Assembly (NCBI GenBank): GCA_948500755.1
Contig: CAOOYH010000008.1
Span: 1-64,000, forward strand
Direction of reading: 5' to 3'
DNA: 64,000 nt
Source: an uncultured Lactobacillus sp.
GTDB lineage: Bacteria; Bacillota; Bacilli; Lactobacillales; Lactobacillaceae
Positions 1-9,492 of the stretch are shown here, one piece after another; positions within the stretch are counted from its first letter, which is position 1, and each line of letters opens with the position of its first letter. Below the pieces are notes generated by a model. That model searched no databases. It saw only the letters and a program-made list of their open reading frames with translations, and was not told the DNA's origin. The translations under genes and the position numbers were made by a program.

Positions 1-71
1 CAGATGGACTTTTTTATTTTTCAAAAGTGTTCAACTTAATTTTACAATCGGCCAAGCTTTTTACTTATATA

Positions 72-578
72 TTATTTCTCTAATAAATCAACAAAAGTAG
101 CATCCGTAACTTTTTGTAAATCATCAGGATTGATCATGATACTTCTACCAACTTCACCACTTGAAACAGCGATTTGATCATGTTCTTTCATACTGCTATC
201 TAAATAGATAGGAAAATGATGCTTTTGGTAAATTCCAATTGGAGTATTGGCACCATGCACATAACCAGTAGTGGCGACTAACTTCTTAAGTGGAAGTAAT
301 TCGCACTTCTTGTTACCGGAAGCTTTAGCAAGTTTCTTCATACTTAAGTGTTCGGTAACAGGAACAACCCCAACTACAGGACTATTTTTATTTCCCTCAC
401 ATACCAAGGTTTTGTAGACCAAAGCTTCTTCATCGTCTAAAATGGAAGTATCCATTTGTTTAACATCGCCTTTTTGAACTGTGGCGAATTGTAATTGCTT
501 ATATGGAATCTTTTGTTGGTCGAGCATCTTCTCAATCAACGTTTTATTAAGTTTTTTCTTTTTATTTTTTTTCGACAT
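72..578 (-). CDS. ybaK: YbaK/EbsC-family Cys-tRNA(Pro) deacylase
   Basis: Predicted trans-editing enzyme that hydrolyses mischarged Cys-tRNA(Pro) in the cytoplasm. The sequence carries the YbaK-family pattern: a KTLV strand near residue 57, VVPV followed by the LKKLAKASG-like stretch, and the TGYVHGANTPIG loop near residues 105-116. It is 168 aa from the ATG at 578, typical of the family, with a lysine-rich N-terminus. A GTG at 587 would add three residues, but AAAGGTGAG lies directly before the ATG, so the ATG is preferred. It is divergent from prmA. Family assignment is firm; the exact editing substrate is inferred. Confidence 0.88.
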   Translation of the reverse strand: MSKKNKKKKLNKTLIEKMLDQQKIPYKQLQFATVQKGDVKQMDTSILDDEEALVYKTLVCEGNKNSPVVGVVPVTEHLSMKKLAKASGNKKCELLPLKKLVATTGYVHGANTPIGIYQKHHFPIYLDSSMKEHDQIAVSSGEVGRSIMINPDDLQKVTDATFVDLLEK

Positions 579-639
579 TTTTCTCACCTTTTAATATCAT
601 AAACGTGAGAATTTAACATGTCAAAAGGGGACAAGATTA

Positions 640-1587
640 GTGAAATTATTAGCGATAAAAGTGGAATGTAGTCATGAATTAGAAGATGGATTAAGTTTCT
701 TCATGCAAGATGAACTGGATGCACAGGGAATTGAAAGTCGTAAGCGTAGCGACTTTGTTTTAGAGGGTCAAAAACATGATAGTAGTTTAGTTGAACTAGA
801 TGATATTGAAAACCTACCTGAAGATTTAGAATTAACAGCATATTTTGAGTATAAAAATGCTGATAAAAAGAAGATAATTCAAAAAATTACTGATAAAATA
901 GCTGAAATGAAGGGTTATGGCTTAGATGCTGGCAACGTTTCAATTAGCACTAAGGAAGTGGCTGATGAAGATTGGAATACAGCTTGGCAAAAATACTATC
1001 ATGTGATTGACTTTTCAAGACATTTAGCTATCGTTCCCGAATGGGAAGACTATCAACCGGCTTTCTCTGATCAACAACTGATTCGTTTAGATCCAGGACT
1101 TGCCTTTGGTACTGGTGGGCATACGACAACACAGTTAGTTTTGCTTGCTATGGAACGTGCTTTAGTTAAGCCGATGTCTGTTTTAGATGTTGGTACTGGC
1201 TCTGGTATTTTGGCAATTGCTGCAAGTAAGTTAGGAGCAAGCCACGTATTAGGAACTGACATCTCTGATGAAGCTGTTACTGCCGCTAAAGAAAATATTG
1301 CCTTAAATAATATTGATAATATTGATGTGCGTAAGGCTAATTTGTTAAAAGATATTGATGAAAAATATGATCTAATCGTGGCAAATATTTTAGCTGATAT
1401 TCTGTTAGAATTAATTCCGGATCTAGATAATCATTTGAATGAAAATGGTAAAATTATTTTTTCAGGAATTGATTATTTACAACTTCCCAAGATAGAGAAG
1501 GCGCTAGAAGAGAATAATTTTGTAATTAAAATGAAAATGCAAGAAGGCCGCTGGATTGGACTATTAATTGCTAGAAAACCAAATTAA
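640..1587 (+). CDS. prmA: Ribosomal protein L11 methyltransferase PrmA
   Basis: SAM-dependent methyltransferase that trimethylates ribosomal protein L11. The N-terminal half is the L11-binding region. The signature DPGLAFGTGGHTTT lies at residues 151-164 and the Rossmann SAM motif VLDVGTGSGILA at 181-192. NILADILLELIP follows as the usual NxLAxxL active-site strand. At 315 aa it is full length. The start is GTG at 640, preceded by AAAAGGGG. It begins a plus-strand run with the membrane protein, rel and dtd; the same prmA-rel-dtd order is familiar in lactobacilli. Confidence 0.95.
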   Translation: MKLLAIKVECSHELEDGLSFFMQDELDAQGIESRKRSDFVLEGQKHDSSLVELDDIENLPEDLELTAYFEYKNADKKKIIQKITDKIAEMKGYGLDAGNVSISTKEVADEDWNTAWQKYYHVIDFSRHLAIVPEWEDYQPAFSDQQLIRLDPGLAFGTGGHTTTQLVLLAMERALVKPMSVLDVGTGSGILAIAASKLGASHVLGTDISDEAVTAAKENIALNNIDNIDVRKANLLKDIDEKYDLIVANILADILLELIPDLDNHLNENGKIIFSGIDYLQLPKIEKALEENNFVIKMKMQEGRWIGLLIARKPN

Positions 1588-1619
1588 AAATATTAATTAA
1601 AAGAAAAGGTAAGCGAAAA

Positions 1620-2000
1620 ATGAAGAAAAATAGTGAAGAAAAGAAAAATTTTAATTTTAAGGCTTCATGGAGTAAAATAAATGAAAAATCATTTATGCCT
1701 CTTATTTGGTTAACTTTATTAGGAGTAATTGTTTGGATTATCTGTCCACTCGTTCATCTAAGTCGAGTTTGGCGAATTGGACTAGTTTTCTTTATTTTTA
1801 ATACTTATTTAAGCTACCAAATTGGTCGTATTATGCAAATTAGAAAGTTAAGCTGTTGGTGGCTACTTCTTTTTCCTGTAGTTTTTGCTATTGCAGTTTT
1901 CATTCACTTTGCTAAATATAACTTCTTATTGTGCTTAGTATATTTAAGTTTTGAATTATTTGGTTTATGGCATGATGATTTTTACAAAGAAAAGAAATAA
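1620..2000 (+). CDS. Small multi-pass membrane protein, function unknown
   Basis: A 126-aa protein with a charged, lysine-rich N-terminus (about 25 residues) followed by three or four hydrophobic segments (roughly residues 28-47, 53-68, 78-95 and 100-115). The tail is short and charged, ending in KEKK. No catalytic motif is visible. It has a clear AAAAGGTAAG ribosome site and lies 17 bases before rel, so it is probably co-transcribed with prmA and rel. I do not recognise a characterised family. It is a real gene by codon use, ribosome site and spacing. Confidence 0.75.
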   Translation: MKKNSEEKKNFNFKASWSKINEKSFMPLIWLTLLGVIVWIICPLVHLSRVWRIGLVFFIFNTYLSYQIGRIMQIRKLSCWWLLLFPVVFAIAVFIHFAKYNFLLCLVYLSFELFGLWHDDFYKEKK

Positions 2001-2017
2001 AGAATAGGTGATACGTT

Positions 2018-4267
2018 ATGTCAAAATATCATGAAATGACTCATGAAGAAGTTCTTGCTGAATGTAAGAAATATATGAATGATGAACACTTAGCTTTTGT
2101 TGAATCAGCATATGAATTTGCTAAGAAAGCACATGAGGGTCAATTCAGAGTTTCCGGACAACCTTATATCATTCATCCCACTCAAGTTGCTGGAACATTG
2201 GCAACTTTACGTTTAGATCCTGACACAGTAGCGGCTGGATATTTACATGATACGGTTGAAGATACACCTGTAACTAACGATGATATCAAAGAAAAATTTG
2301 GTAAGGACGTTGCATTTATTGTTGATGGTGTGACTAAATTAAGTAAGATTCAATATAAATCTAAGAGCCATGAAGAATACTTGGCTGATAATCACCGTAA
2401 GATGTTAATTGCGATGGCTAAAGATTTACGCGTAATCATGGTTAAATTAGCCGACCGTTTACATAATATGCATACTTTAGACCATTTGCGCCCAGATAAA
2501 CAAAGAAGAATTGCAGACGAAACTTTAGATATCTATGCTCCTCTTGCTGATCGTTTAGGTATTGGAACGATTAAGTGGGAACTTGAAGATATGAGTTTAC
2601 ATTATCTCAACCCACAACAATATTATCGGATTGTTAATTTAATGCAGTCTAAGCGAAGTGAGCGTGAAGGATATATTGCGGATGCAATTTCGACTTTGAA
2701 GCAAACTTTAGATAGCTTAGGCATTAAGTATGAGATTTATGGTCGTCCAAAACATATTTATTCAATTTATAAAAAAATGGTTAATAAGCACAAAGACTTT
2801 AGCGAGATTTATGACTTATTAGCTGTTCGAGTAATAGTTAAATCTGTGAAAGATTGTTACGCTGTTTTAGGTGCAGTTCATACTAAATGGAAGCCAATGC
2901 CAGGTCGTTTTAAGGACTATATTGCCGTTCCAAAGGTAAATGGCTATCAATCTCTTCATACTACAATTATTGGACCTGGAGGCAAGCCGCTAGAAATCCA
3001 AATTAGAACAGAGGCTATGCACCAAGTTGCTGAATACGGTGTCGCGGCTCACTGGGCATATAAAGAAGGCGTCAAGGGAGAAGTTGAGCAAACAGATGCA
3101 AATAAAAAGCTCAACATGTTCCAAGAAATTCTTGAGCTCCAAAATGAGACCAAAGATTCTCATGAATTTATGAAGAGTGTTAAAACAGATATCTTCTCAG
3201 ATAGGGTATATGTTTTTACACCTAAAGGCGATGTTTATGAACTTCCTAAAGGCTCAGTTCCTTTAGATTTTGCCTACATGATTCACTCAGAAGTTGGTGC
3301 ACATTCTGTTGGAGCTAGAATTAATGGTAAAATTGTTCCCCTAGACTACAAATTAAAAACTGGTGACATCGTTGAAATGTTAACTCAAGCATCAGCTCGT
3401 CCATCTCGCGACTGGGTTAACTTAGTTAAAACTTCACGTGCTCGTAATAAAATCAAGCGCTTCTTTAAGACTGAAGATAGAGAAGAAAACATTGAAAAGG
3501 GACAAAACATGATTGAACAAGAATTATCAAATCGTGATTTAGTTCCTAAAGAATTCATGACTAAAGCTGATGTTCAGCGAGTTATTGATCATTTCAACTA
3601 TCACAACGATGAAGAGTTGTTTGCTGCAGTTGGGTATGGTGAAGTTTCTGCGGCAACAGTCGCAAATCGTTTAACTGAAGATTTACGTAAAAAAGCTGAA
3701 GATGAAAAGCAACGTCAACTTGAAGAGAAAATCATGAACGCTGGTCAGCAAAGTACTGAAGAAGATAACGATTCAGATGCTCCAGCAGATATTATGCGTG
3801 TTAAGCATAATAATGGGGTTATGGTCCAGGGTGTATCTGACTTAATGCTGCATTTAGCTAAATGTTGTAATCCTGTTCCTGGTGATCCAATTATTGGTTA
3901 TGTAACTAAAGGACGCGGGGTAACTATTCACCGTGCAGATTGTCCGAATATAACCGAAGAAGCTAAAAAGCAGGGTCGACTGATTGATGTTGCTTGGGAA
4001 AATATCGCTAAAGATAAGAATAAAGAGAACTATAATGCTGACATTGAAATTTATGGTTTTAATCGTTCCCGTCTCTTAAGTGATGTAATCAATGCCCTAA
4101 ATTCTAAGACTAAGAATATTGTCAATATTTCTGGAAAAGTAGATAGTAATAACATGGCTCATATTTATGCAACTGTCTCAGTTAGAGATGCAGCTCATTT
4201 GGAAGATATTTTAAGTCGAATGAGGGATGTGCCAAATGTTTATGAAGCAAAGAGGTCAATTAATTAA
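2018..4267 (+). CDS. relA: Bifunctional (p)ppGpp synthetase/hydrolase Rel
   Basis: Stringent-response enzyme that makes (p)ppGpp from GTP/GDP and ATP and hydrolyses it. The 749-aa protein has the long RSH layout. The HD hydrolase domain keeps HDTVEDT (77-83) and KLADRLHNM (143-151). The synthetase domain begins near YGRPKHIYSIYKK (241), then come a TGS domain (about 390-455, VYVFTPKGDVYELP) and a zinc-finger/ACT region at the C-terminus (about 610-749, with HLAKCCNPVPGDPI). Both catalytic domains look intact, so it should be bifunctional. It overlaps dtd by one base (TAATG). Confidence 0.96.
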   Translation: MSKYHEMTHEEVLAECKKYMNDEHLAFVESAYEFAKKAHEGQFRVSGQPYIIHPTQVAGTLATLRLDPDTVAAGYLHDTVEDTPVTNDDIKEKFGKDVAFIVDGVTKLSKIQYKSKSHEEYLADNHRKMLIAMAKDLRVIMVKLADRLHNMHTLDHLRPDKQRRIADETLDIYAPLADRLGIGTIKWELEDMSLHYLNPQQYYRIVNLMQSKRSEREGYIADAISTLKQTLDSLGIKYEIYGRPKHIYSIYKKMVNKHKDFSEIYDLLAVRVIVKSVKDCYAVLGAVHTKWKPMPGRFKDYIAVPKVNGYQSLHTTIIGPGGKPLEIQIRTEAMHQVAEYGVAAHWAYKEGVKGEVEQTDANKKLNMFQEILELQNETKDSHEFMKSVKTDIFSDRVYVFTPKGDVYELPKGSVPLDFAYMIHSEVGAHSVGARINGKIVPLDYKLKTGDIVEMLTQASARPSRDWVNLVKTSRARNKIKRFFKTEDREENIEKGQNMIEQELSNRDLVPKEFMTKADVQRVIDHFNYHNDEELFAAVGYGEVSAATVANRLTEDLRKKAEDEKQRQLEEKIMNAGQQSTEEDNDSDAPADIMRVKHNNGVMVQGVSDLMLHLAKCCNPVPGDPIIGYVTKGRGVTIHRADCPNITEEAKKQGRLIDVAWENIAKDKNKENYNADIEIYGFNRSRLLSDVINALNSKTKNIVNISGKVDSNNMAHIYATVSVRDAAHLEDILSRMRDVPNVYEAKRSIN

Positions 4268-4704
4268 TGCGTGTTGTTATTCAAAGAGTAAATAAGGCAC
4301 AAGTTGCTATTGATAATGAAGTCGTAGGTAAAATTAAGCGTGGTTTTCTTTTATTAGTGGGCTTACGGAATGGCGATGAATTAGAACAAGTTAAAAAAGC
4401 AGCTGATAAAATTGCTAAAATGCGTATTTTTGAAGATAAAGATGGTAAAACTAATTTATCTTTGAAAGATGTTAATGGTGAAATTCTAAGCGTTAGTCAG
4501 TTTACCTTGCTAGCAAATACTAAAAAAGGAAATCGACCAAGTTTTGTAGAAGCTATGCGTCCACCTAAGTCAAAACAATTATGGGAAGACTTTAATCATG
4601 AACTAGAGGATAAAGGCTTCCATGTTGAGACAGGTGAATTTGGTGCTGACATGCAGGTTAGTTTAGAAAATGATGGTCCCTTTACAATTGTATTAGACAT
4701 TTAA
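4267..4704 (+). CDS. dtd: D-aminoacyl-tRNA deacylase Dtd
   Basis: Chirality-proofreading enzyme that removes D-amino acids (and glycine mischarged on tRNA-Ala) from tRNA. The 145-aa protein has the DTD hallmarks: the SVSQFTLLA motif at residues 75-83 and an NDGPFT stretch near the C-terminus, in place of the more usual NxGPVT. It is translationally coupled to rel through a one-base TAATG overlap and is the last gene before the hisS-aspS T-box. Confidence 0.95.
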   Translation: MRVVIQRVNKAQVAIDNEVVGKIKRGFLLLVGLRNGDELEQVKKAADKIAKMRIFEDKDGKTNLSLKDVNGEILSVSQFTLLANTKKGNRPSFVEAMRPPKSKQLWEDFNHELEDKGFHVETGEFGADMQVSLENDGPFTIVLDI

Positions 4705-4762
4705 AATATTTAAGTAAAGGCTTACAAAGGTTGACTTTGTTGACTGAAAAATATAAGCTAAA

Positions 4763-4965
4763 AAGGAATTATCGATGACGAAGAATGTAGATTAGCATGA
4801 TCTATCTCAGAGACCGCTTGTTTGGTGAGAATAGCGGATAGGTTGCGATCTGTGACACCTTTAGCAGATAATGGATCGTTTCGCGAGCGTTAATCGCAGC
4901 AAGCAAAAGGTGGTACCGTGCTAATTTATTGCGCCCTTGACTCAGTTCAAGGGCGCTTTTTTATT
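4763..4965 (+). promoter_or_regulatory. T-box riboswitch leader of hisS-aspS
   Basis: Transcription-attenuation leader that senses uncharged tRNA. The conserved T-box sequence AAAAGGTGGTACCGTG is at 4905-4920. The terminator hairpin GCGCCCTTGA/TCAAGGGCGC plus T-run is at 4931-4962. Stem I begins around the GATGACGAAG kink-turn-like sequence. At the specifier position the sequence reads GACAC (4854-4858), which contains both an Asp codon (GAC) and a His codon (CAC), matching the two downstream synthetase genes. The outer boundaries are approximate. Confidence 0.92.
4931..4962 (+). terminator. Regulated terminator of hisS-aspS T-box
   Basis: A perfect 10-bp GC-rich stem (GCGCCCTTGA/TCAAGGGCGC) around a short loop is followed by a T-run. 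It lies directly after the T-box sequence that would form the competing antiterminator. Confidence 0.9.
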
Positions 4966-4986
4966 AATATATTAAAGGATGATTAA

Positions 4987-6273
4987 ATGAAAGTTCAAAG
5001 ACCAAAAGGTACAGTCGATATTTTGCCAGGAGAATCTGGTTCATGGGAAAAAGTAGAATCTATCGCTAGGAACTTTTTTAAAAGAGCTAATTACCGTGAG
5101 ATAAGAACACCTAGTTTTGAAAATTATGAAGTTTTTTCACGTTCTAGTGGTGAAACTTCAGACGTTGTTTCAAAAGAAATGTACGACTTTAACGATAAGG
5201 GTGGTCGTCACATTGCATTGCGTCCTGAAGGAACTGCTGGTGTAGTGCGTGCTTATGTAGAAAATAAGCTTTATGGACCAGATGTTGTAAAGCCATTTAG
5301 CGTTTACTACATTGACAATACTTTTAGATATGAAAGACCACAAGCCGGTCGTCAACGTGAATTCCACCAGATTGGTGTTGAAAGTTTTGGCTCTGACAGT
5401 CCATTAGCAGATGTAGAAACTTTAATGATGGCACATGATTTACTCGCTGAATTAGGTGTTAAAAATTATGAATTACACATTAACAGTTTAGGTAATGCTC
5501 AAGTTCGTGAAGCATATCATGATGCTTTAGTAAATTACTTTACACCAGTTAAAGATCAACTTTCTGAAGATTCACAACGTCGCTTAAGTCAAAATCCATT
5601 AAGAATCTTGGATTCAAAAGATGAACGAGATAAGAAGTTTTTACCTAATGCTCCTAAGATTGTTGACTACCTAGATGATGAATCTCGGAAAAACTTTAAA
5701 ACAATTACTGATATGTTAGAGCAATTGGGCATTAACTATGTAATGGATGATGATTTAGTTCGTGGTCTTGATTACTACACTGGAATTATTTTTGAGTTCA
5801 TGGTTGAAGATAAGAATCTATGGGAATCAGCAACGACAATTTTAGGTGGAGGACGCTACAACCACTTAGTTGAAGAGTTTGATGGACCAGAAACACCTGC
5901 GGTTGGTTTTGGTATTGGGGAAGAAAGATTAATGCTTGTATTGAAAGAGCAAAATCCAGACCTTTTCCAAGAAGAAGGAATAGATTTCTTTATTACTAAT
6001 ATTGGTGCAGGAACTGAGTTTAAAGCTGTTGAAGTTGCACGTAGTTTACGTGAACAAGGCTTTAGTGCACAATATGATGTTGACCAAAAGAAGCTTAAGC
6101 AACAGTTTAGAAAAGCTGATCGCGTTCATGCAACATTTGTAATTACCTTGGGAGCTAAAGAATTAGAAAATGGCGTTTTAAATATTAAGCGTTTAAGTGA
6201 TGGTAAAACTATCGATCTTAGCTTAGAAGATATAAATAATATGCAAGATGTTATAAATAAATTGGAGGATTAA
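4987..6273 (+). CDS. hisS: Histidyl-tRNA synthetase
   Basis: Class II aminoacyl-tRNA synthetase that charges tRNA-His. Motif 2 is visible as FRYERPQAGRQREFHQ (113-128), the histidine-specific RGLDYYTGIIFE box near residue 258, motif 3 as GFGIGEERLML, and the C-terminal anticodon-binding domain from about residue 330. At 428 aa it has normal length. The ribosome site AAAGGATGA precedes the ATG. It is co-transcribed with aspS, one base apart, under the upstream T-box. Confidence 0.97.
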   Translation: MKVQRPKGTVDILPGESGSWEKVESIARNFFKRANYREIRTPSFENYEVFSRSSGETSDVVSKEMYDFNDKGGRHIALRPEGTAGVVRAYVENKLYGPDVVKPFSVYYIDNTFRYERPQAGRQREFHQIGVESFGSDSPLADVETLMMAHDLLAELGVKNYELHINSLGNAQVREAYHDALVNYFTPVKDQLSEDSQRRLSQNPLRILDSKDERDKKFLPNAPKIVDYLDDESRKNFKTITDMLEQLGINYVMDDDLVRGLDYYTGIIFEFMVEDKNLWESATTILGGGRYNHLVEEFDGPETPAVGFGIGEERLMLVLKEQNPDLFQEEGIDFFITNIGAGTEFKAVEVARSLREQGFSAQYDVDQKKLKQQFRKADRVHATFVITLGAKELENGVLNIKRLSDGKTIDLSLEDINNMQDVINKLED

Positions 6274-6274
6274 C

Positions 6275-8128
6275 ATGGAACATATGGACAAAAGAACTGA
6301 TTACGCTGGTAATATTACTAGCAAATATGAAGGACAAGAAGTAACCCTTTATGGTTGGGTTCAACGTGTTCGTAATTTAGGAAACTTAGTTTTCATTGAC
6401 CTTCGTGACCGTGAAGGAATTGTACAAGTTGTTGTTAACAAAGATTCCGGTGAAAAGTTAATGGAAATTGCTGATTCATTGAATAATGAAGATGTAATTG
6501 AAGTAAAAGGAAAAGTAGTTAAGCGTTCAAGTGTAAACCCAGAAATGAAAACTGGTGAAGTTGAAGTAGATGCTACTGAAATTGACGTACTAAACAAATC
6601 AAAAGTACCACCATTTGAAATCAAAGATGATATTAATGCGGCAGAACAAACTCGTTTGAAGTACCGCTACCTTGATTTACGTCGTCCAACTCTTCAAAGA
6701 GCAATTATTTTACGTTCAAAGATTTTGAAGGCAGTTCACGAATACTTCGATGAACAAGGCTTTATTGATATTGAAACTCCAATTTTAGGTAAGTCATCTC
6801 CTGAAGGTGCTCGTGACTACTTAGTTCCTTCAAGAATCTACCCAGGTAGTTTCTATGCTTTGCCACAATCACCACAATTATTTAAACAATTATTAATGGG
6901 TGCTGGCTTTGATAAATACTATCAATTAGCTCGTTGTTTCCGTGACGAAGACTTACGTGGTGACCGTCAACCAGAATTTACTCAAATCGATATGGAAACC
7001 TCTTTCTTAGATGAACAAGGTGTTCAAGACTATACTGAAGGTCTTTTAAAGAAGATTATGAAAGATGTTATGAACATCGATTTAAAGACTCCAATCAAGC
7101 GCATTACTTGGGACGAAGCAATGAACAAGTATGGTTCTGACAAGCCTGATACTCGTTATGAGATGTACCTTCATGACTTAAGCCCAATCTTTAAAGATAG
7201 TGACTTTAAGGTGTTCTCTGGTGCAATTGCTGATGGCGGCGTAGTTAAAGGGATCGCTGTTAAGAATGGTGCTAAAGAATATTCACGTAAAAAGATTGAA
7301 GAAAAACAAGACTACATCAAGCGCTACAATGCTAAAGGTTTAGCTTGGGTTAAATATGAAGATGGCGAATTTTCAGGACCTATTGCTCGTTTCTTAACTG
7401 ATGAAAACAAAGAAGCTTTGAAGAAAGAATTTGATCTTGAAGGCGGCGAATTAATCGTTATTGTTGCTGACAAGTGGAAGGTTGTTACCGATTCACTTGA
7501 TCACCTACGTCGTGAATTTGCTCATGAAACTGGTATTATTCCAGAAGGTGTCTTTGACTTTGTATGGGTAGTTGACTGGCCATTGTTTGAGTATGATGAA
7601 GGTTTAGGTCGCTGGATTGCTGCTCACCACCCATTCACTATGCCAGATGACGAAGGTATTAAGTTGTTAGACACTGATCCGCATAAAGCTCATGCACGTT
7701 CATACGATATTGTTATGAACGGAGATGAAATGGGTGGTGGATCAATCCGTATCCACAAACGTTCAATTCAAGAAAAGATGTTTAAGGCCTTAGGTTTCAC
7801 TAAGAAGCGTGCTTATGAACAATTTGGTTACTTAATGGATGCTTTAGATATGGGATTCCCACCACATGCTGGTCTTGCTATTGGTCTTGATCGATTAGCT
7901 ATGATGTTAGCAGGTAAGGACAACATTCGTGACGTTACTGCCTTTCCAAAGAATGCTTCTGCTTCTGAGCCAATGATGCATGCTCCAGCTCCAGTTGCTG
8001 AGAAACAATTAACGGATATTGGTATTGAAGTTGAAAAACAATACGAAGATAGCGTTAAGGAAACTGAACAACGTCTTGAAAAAGAAGCTCAAGAAGATGC
8101 CGATAAGAACTCAACTTGGGATGAATAA
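6275..8128 (+). CDS. aspS: Aspartyl-tRNA synthetase
   Basis: Class II synthetase that charges tRNA-Asp. The order is an N-terminal OB-fold anticodon-binding domain (about 1-110), the catalytic core with motif 2 (FRDEDLRGDRQPEFTQID, about 218-235), the bacterial GAD insertion, and motif 3 (GLAIGLDRLAMML) followed by NIRDVTAFPKN. At 617 aa it is slightly longer than average because of an acidic tail. GGAGGA precedes the ATG at 6275. It ends the operon with a strong terminator. Confidence 0.97.
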   Translation: MEHMDKRTDYAGNITSKYEGQEVTLYGWVQRVRNLGNLVFIDLRDREGIVQVVVNKDSGEKLMEIADSLNNEDVIEVKGKVVKRSSVNPEMKTGEVEVDATEIDVLNKSKVPPFEIKDDINAAEQTRLKYRYLDLRRPTLQRAIILRSKILKAVHEYFDEQGFIDIETPILGKSSPEGARDYLVPSRIYPGSFYALPQSPQLFKQLLMGAGFDKYYQLARCFRDEDLRGDRQPEFTQIDMETSFLDEQGVQDYTEGLLKKIMKDVMNIDLKTPIKRITWDEAMNKYGSDKPDTRYEMYLHDLSPIFKDSDFKVFSGAIADGGVVKGIAVKNGAKEYSRKKIEEKQDYIKRYNAKGLAWVKYEDGEFSGPIARFLTDENKEALKKEFDLEGGELIVIVADKWKVVTDSLDHLRREFAHETGIIPEGVFDFVWVVDWPLFEYDEGLGRWIAAHHPFTMPDDEGIKLLDTDPHKAHARSYDIVMNGDEMGGGSIRIHKRSIQEKMFKALGFTKKRAYEQFGYLMDALDMGFPPHAGLAIGLDRLAMMLAGKDNIRDVTAFPKNASASEPMMHAPAPVAEKQLTDIGIEVEKQYEDSVKETEQRLEKEAQEDADKNSTWDE

Positions 8129-8152
8129 TCTTAGTTAAAAATTTGAGTAACA

Positions 8153-8197
8153 AAAAATTGCATTACCTAACTTTTAAAGCAGGTAATGCAATTTTTT
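8153..8197. terminator. Bidirectional terminator between aspS and the aminotransferase
   Basis: A long inverted repeat (AAAAATTGCATTACCT against AGGTAATGCAATTTTT) lies between two convergent genes. It has T-rich flanks on both strands, so it can stop both transcripts. Confidence 0.88.
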
Positions 8198-8203
8198 ATT
8201 TAT

Positions 8204-9388
8204 TTAGATATTTTCAACAAATTTTGCAATTCGTTTTAAGGCTTCTTGTAATTGTTCGGTCGAAGAAGCGTAAGACATTCTAACATATCCTTGACCGCCC
8301 TTACCGAAATAGCGACCGGGAGTCACACCAACTTTTGCCTTAGTGGCTAATTCATTAGCGAAGGCTTCGTCGTCGGTACCAAAAGTGTCAGGGATCTTAG
8401 CAAAGATATAGAAGGCTCCTTGAGGTGTAGACATTTCAAAGCCTAATTTTTCTAAACCAGTTTTCATAAATTCCAATCTGTCTTCGTAAATTTTGCGTGC
8501 TTCAAGAGGATCTGCTTGTCCATTATTTAGTGCGTCAATTGCGGCAGCCTGAACATTATCGGTTACGGAGGTAACAAGAAAAGCATTTACTTTTTGAATA
8601 GTTTTCATAATATCTGCAGGAGCTGCAATATACCCTAAACGCCACCCAGTCATTGCGTATGCTTTTGAAAGTCCTGAAATTAGAATATTGCGCTCAGGAA
8701 TATATTGAGATAAAGAATGATGAACATTATTATCGTAAACCAATTCACCATATATTTCGTCCGTAACCGAGAAAAGATGGTACTTGGTAATAACTTCTGC
8801 AAGTGCCTTTAAAGTGGCTGCTGGATAAACACGACCTGTTGGATTAGATGGATCAGTTAAAATGATTGCTTTAGCGCCTTTTCCTTCATTTTGTAGTACT
8901 GTCTCAAGATGTTCAGGAGTCAGGATAAAATCATCTTTTGAAGTATCAATTTGGACTGGGATAGCTCCCGTTAATTTAATTAATTGAAAATATAAGGCCC
9001 ATACTGGAGTAGGAACTAAAATTTTATCACCTGGATTTAAAATTGACATGAATACATCATTTAAAGCACCAGTAGCTCCAACTGTAACGCAAATTTCAGT
9101 TTTTGAATCGTATTTAACGTCAAGACTACGATCAAGGTAGTTGCTAATAGCTTCTAATAACTCAGGTTTACCTGCTTGTGGTGCATAATGCGAGTCATTT
9201 GCTTTGATATCAGCAATAGCTGCATCTTTAACATGATCTGGTGTATTTAAATCTGGTTCTCCAATCGTTAATTTAATAATTCCTGGGATTTGAGACGCTT
9301 TTTCATCAAAGGCTCTAATTTTTGAAGGTCCTAAAGAATTTAATCGTGTATTTTTTGTAAGTGATAAATCATTTGCTAATTTTGGCAT
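8204..9388 (-). CDS. Class I/II pyridoxal-phosphate aminotransferase (PatA/AraT-like)
   Basis: Fold-type I aminotransferase of 394 aa, closest by eye to B. subtilis PatA and lactococcal AraT-type enzymes. Visible features are TIGEPDLNTP near residue 41, the SNPTGRVY loop near 181, the TDEIYGELVYD strand near 209, and the PLP-binding lysine K242 in ISGLSKAYAMTGWRLGYI. An upstream in-frame extension is rejected because AGAGGGGGA precedes the ATG at 9388. Its substrate (aromatic, branched-chain or aspartate/glutamate) cannot be fixed from sequence. It is transcribed away from msrB. Confidence 0.88.
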   Translation of the reverse strand: MPKLANDLSLTKNTRLNSLGPSKIRAFDEKASQIPGIIKLTIGEPDLNTPDHVKDAAIADIKANDSHYAPQAGKPELLEAISNYLDRSLDVKYDSKTEICVTVGATGALNDVFMSILNPGDKILVPTPVWALYFQLIKLTGAIPVQIDTSKDDFILTPEHLETVLQNEGKGAKAIILTDPSNPTGRVYPAATLKALAEVITKYHLFSVTDEIYGELVYDNNVHHSLSQYIPERNILISGLSKAYAMTGWRLGYIAAPADIMKTIQKVNAFLVTSVTDNVQAAAIDALNNGQADPLEARKIYEDRLEFMKTGLEKLGFEMSTPQGAFYIFAKIPDTFGTDDEAFANELATKAKVGVTPGRYFGKGGQGYVRMSYASSTEQLQEALKRIAKFVENI

Positions 9389-9416
9389 AAAAAATCCCCC
9401 TCTAATATTATAGATT

Positions 9417-9445
9417 ATTGTATAGAAACAAAAATCATGAGACAA
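9417..9445 (-). promoter_or_regulatory. Promoter of the aminotransferase gene
   Basis: On the minus strand there is TTGTCT (9445-9440), a 17-base spacer and TACAAT (9422-9417), about 30 bases upstream of the ATG at 9388. This is a good sigma-A fit. Confidence 0.6.
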
Positions 9446-9492
9446 CATTTTTATGTTAAAATTTGATATCTTTAATTTTAGAAGGTGAAAAA

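Noticed and set aside
9389..9448. N-terminal extension of the aminotransferase
   Set aside because: The extension covers the ribosome site and -10 region; AGAGGGGGA precedes ATG 9388.
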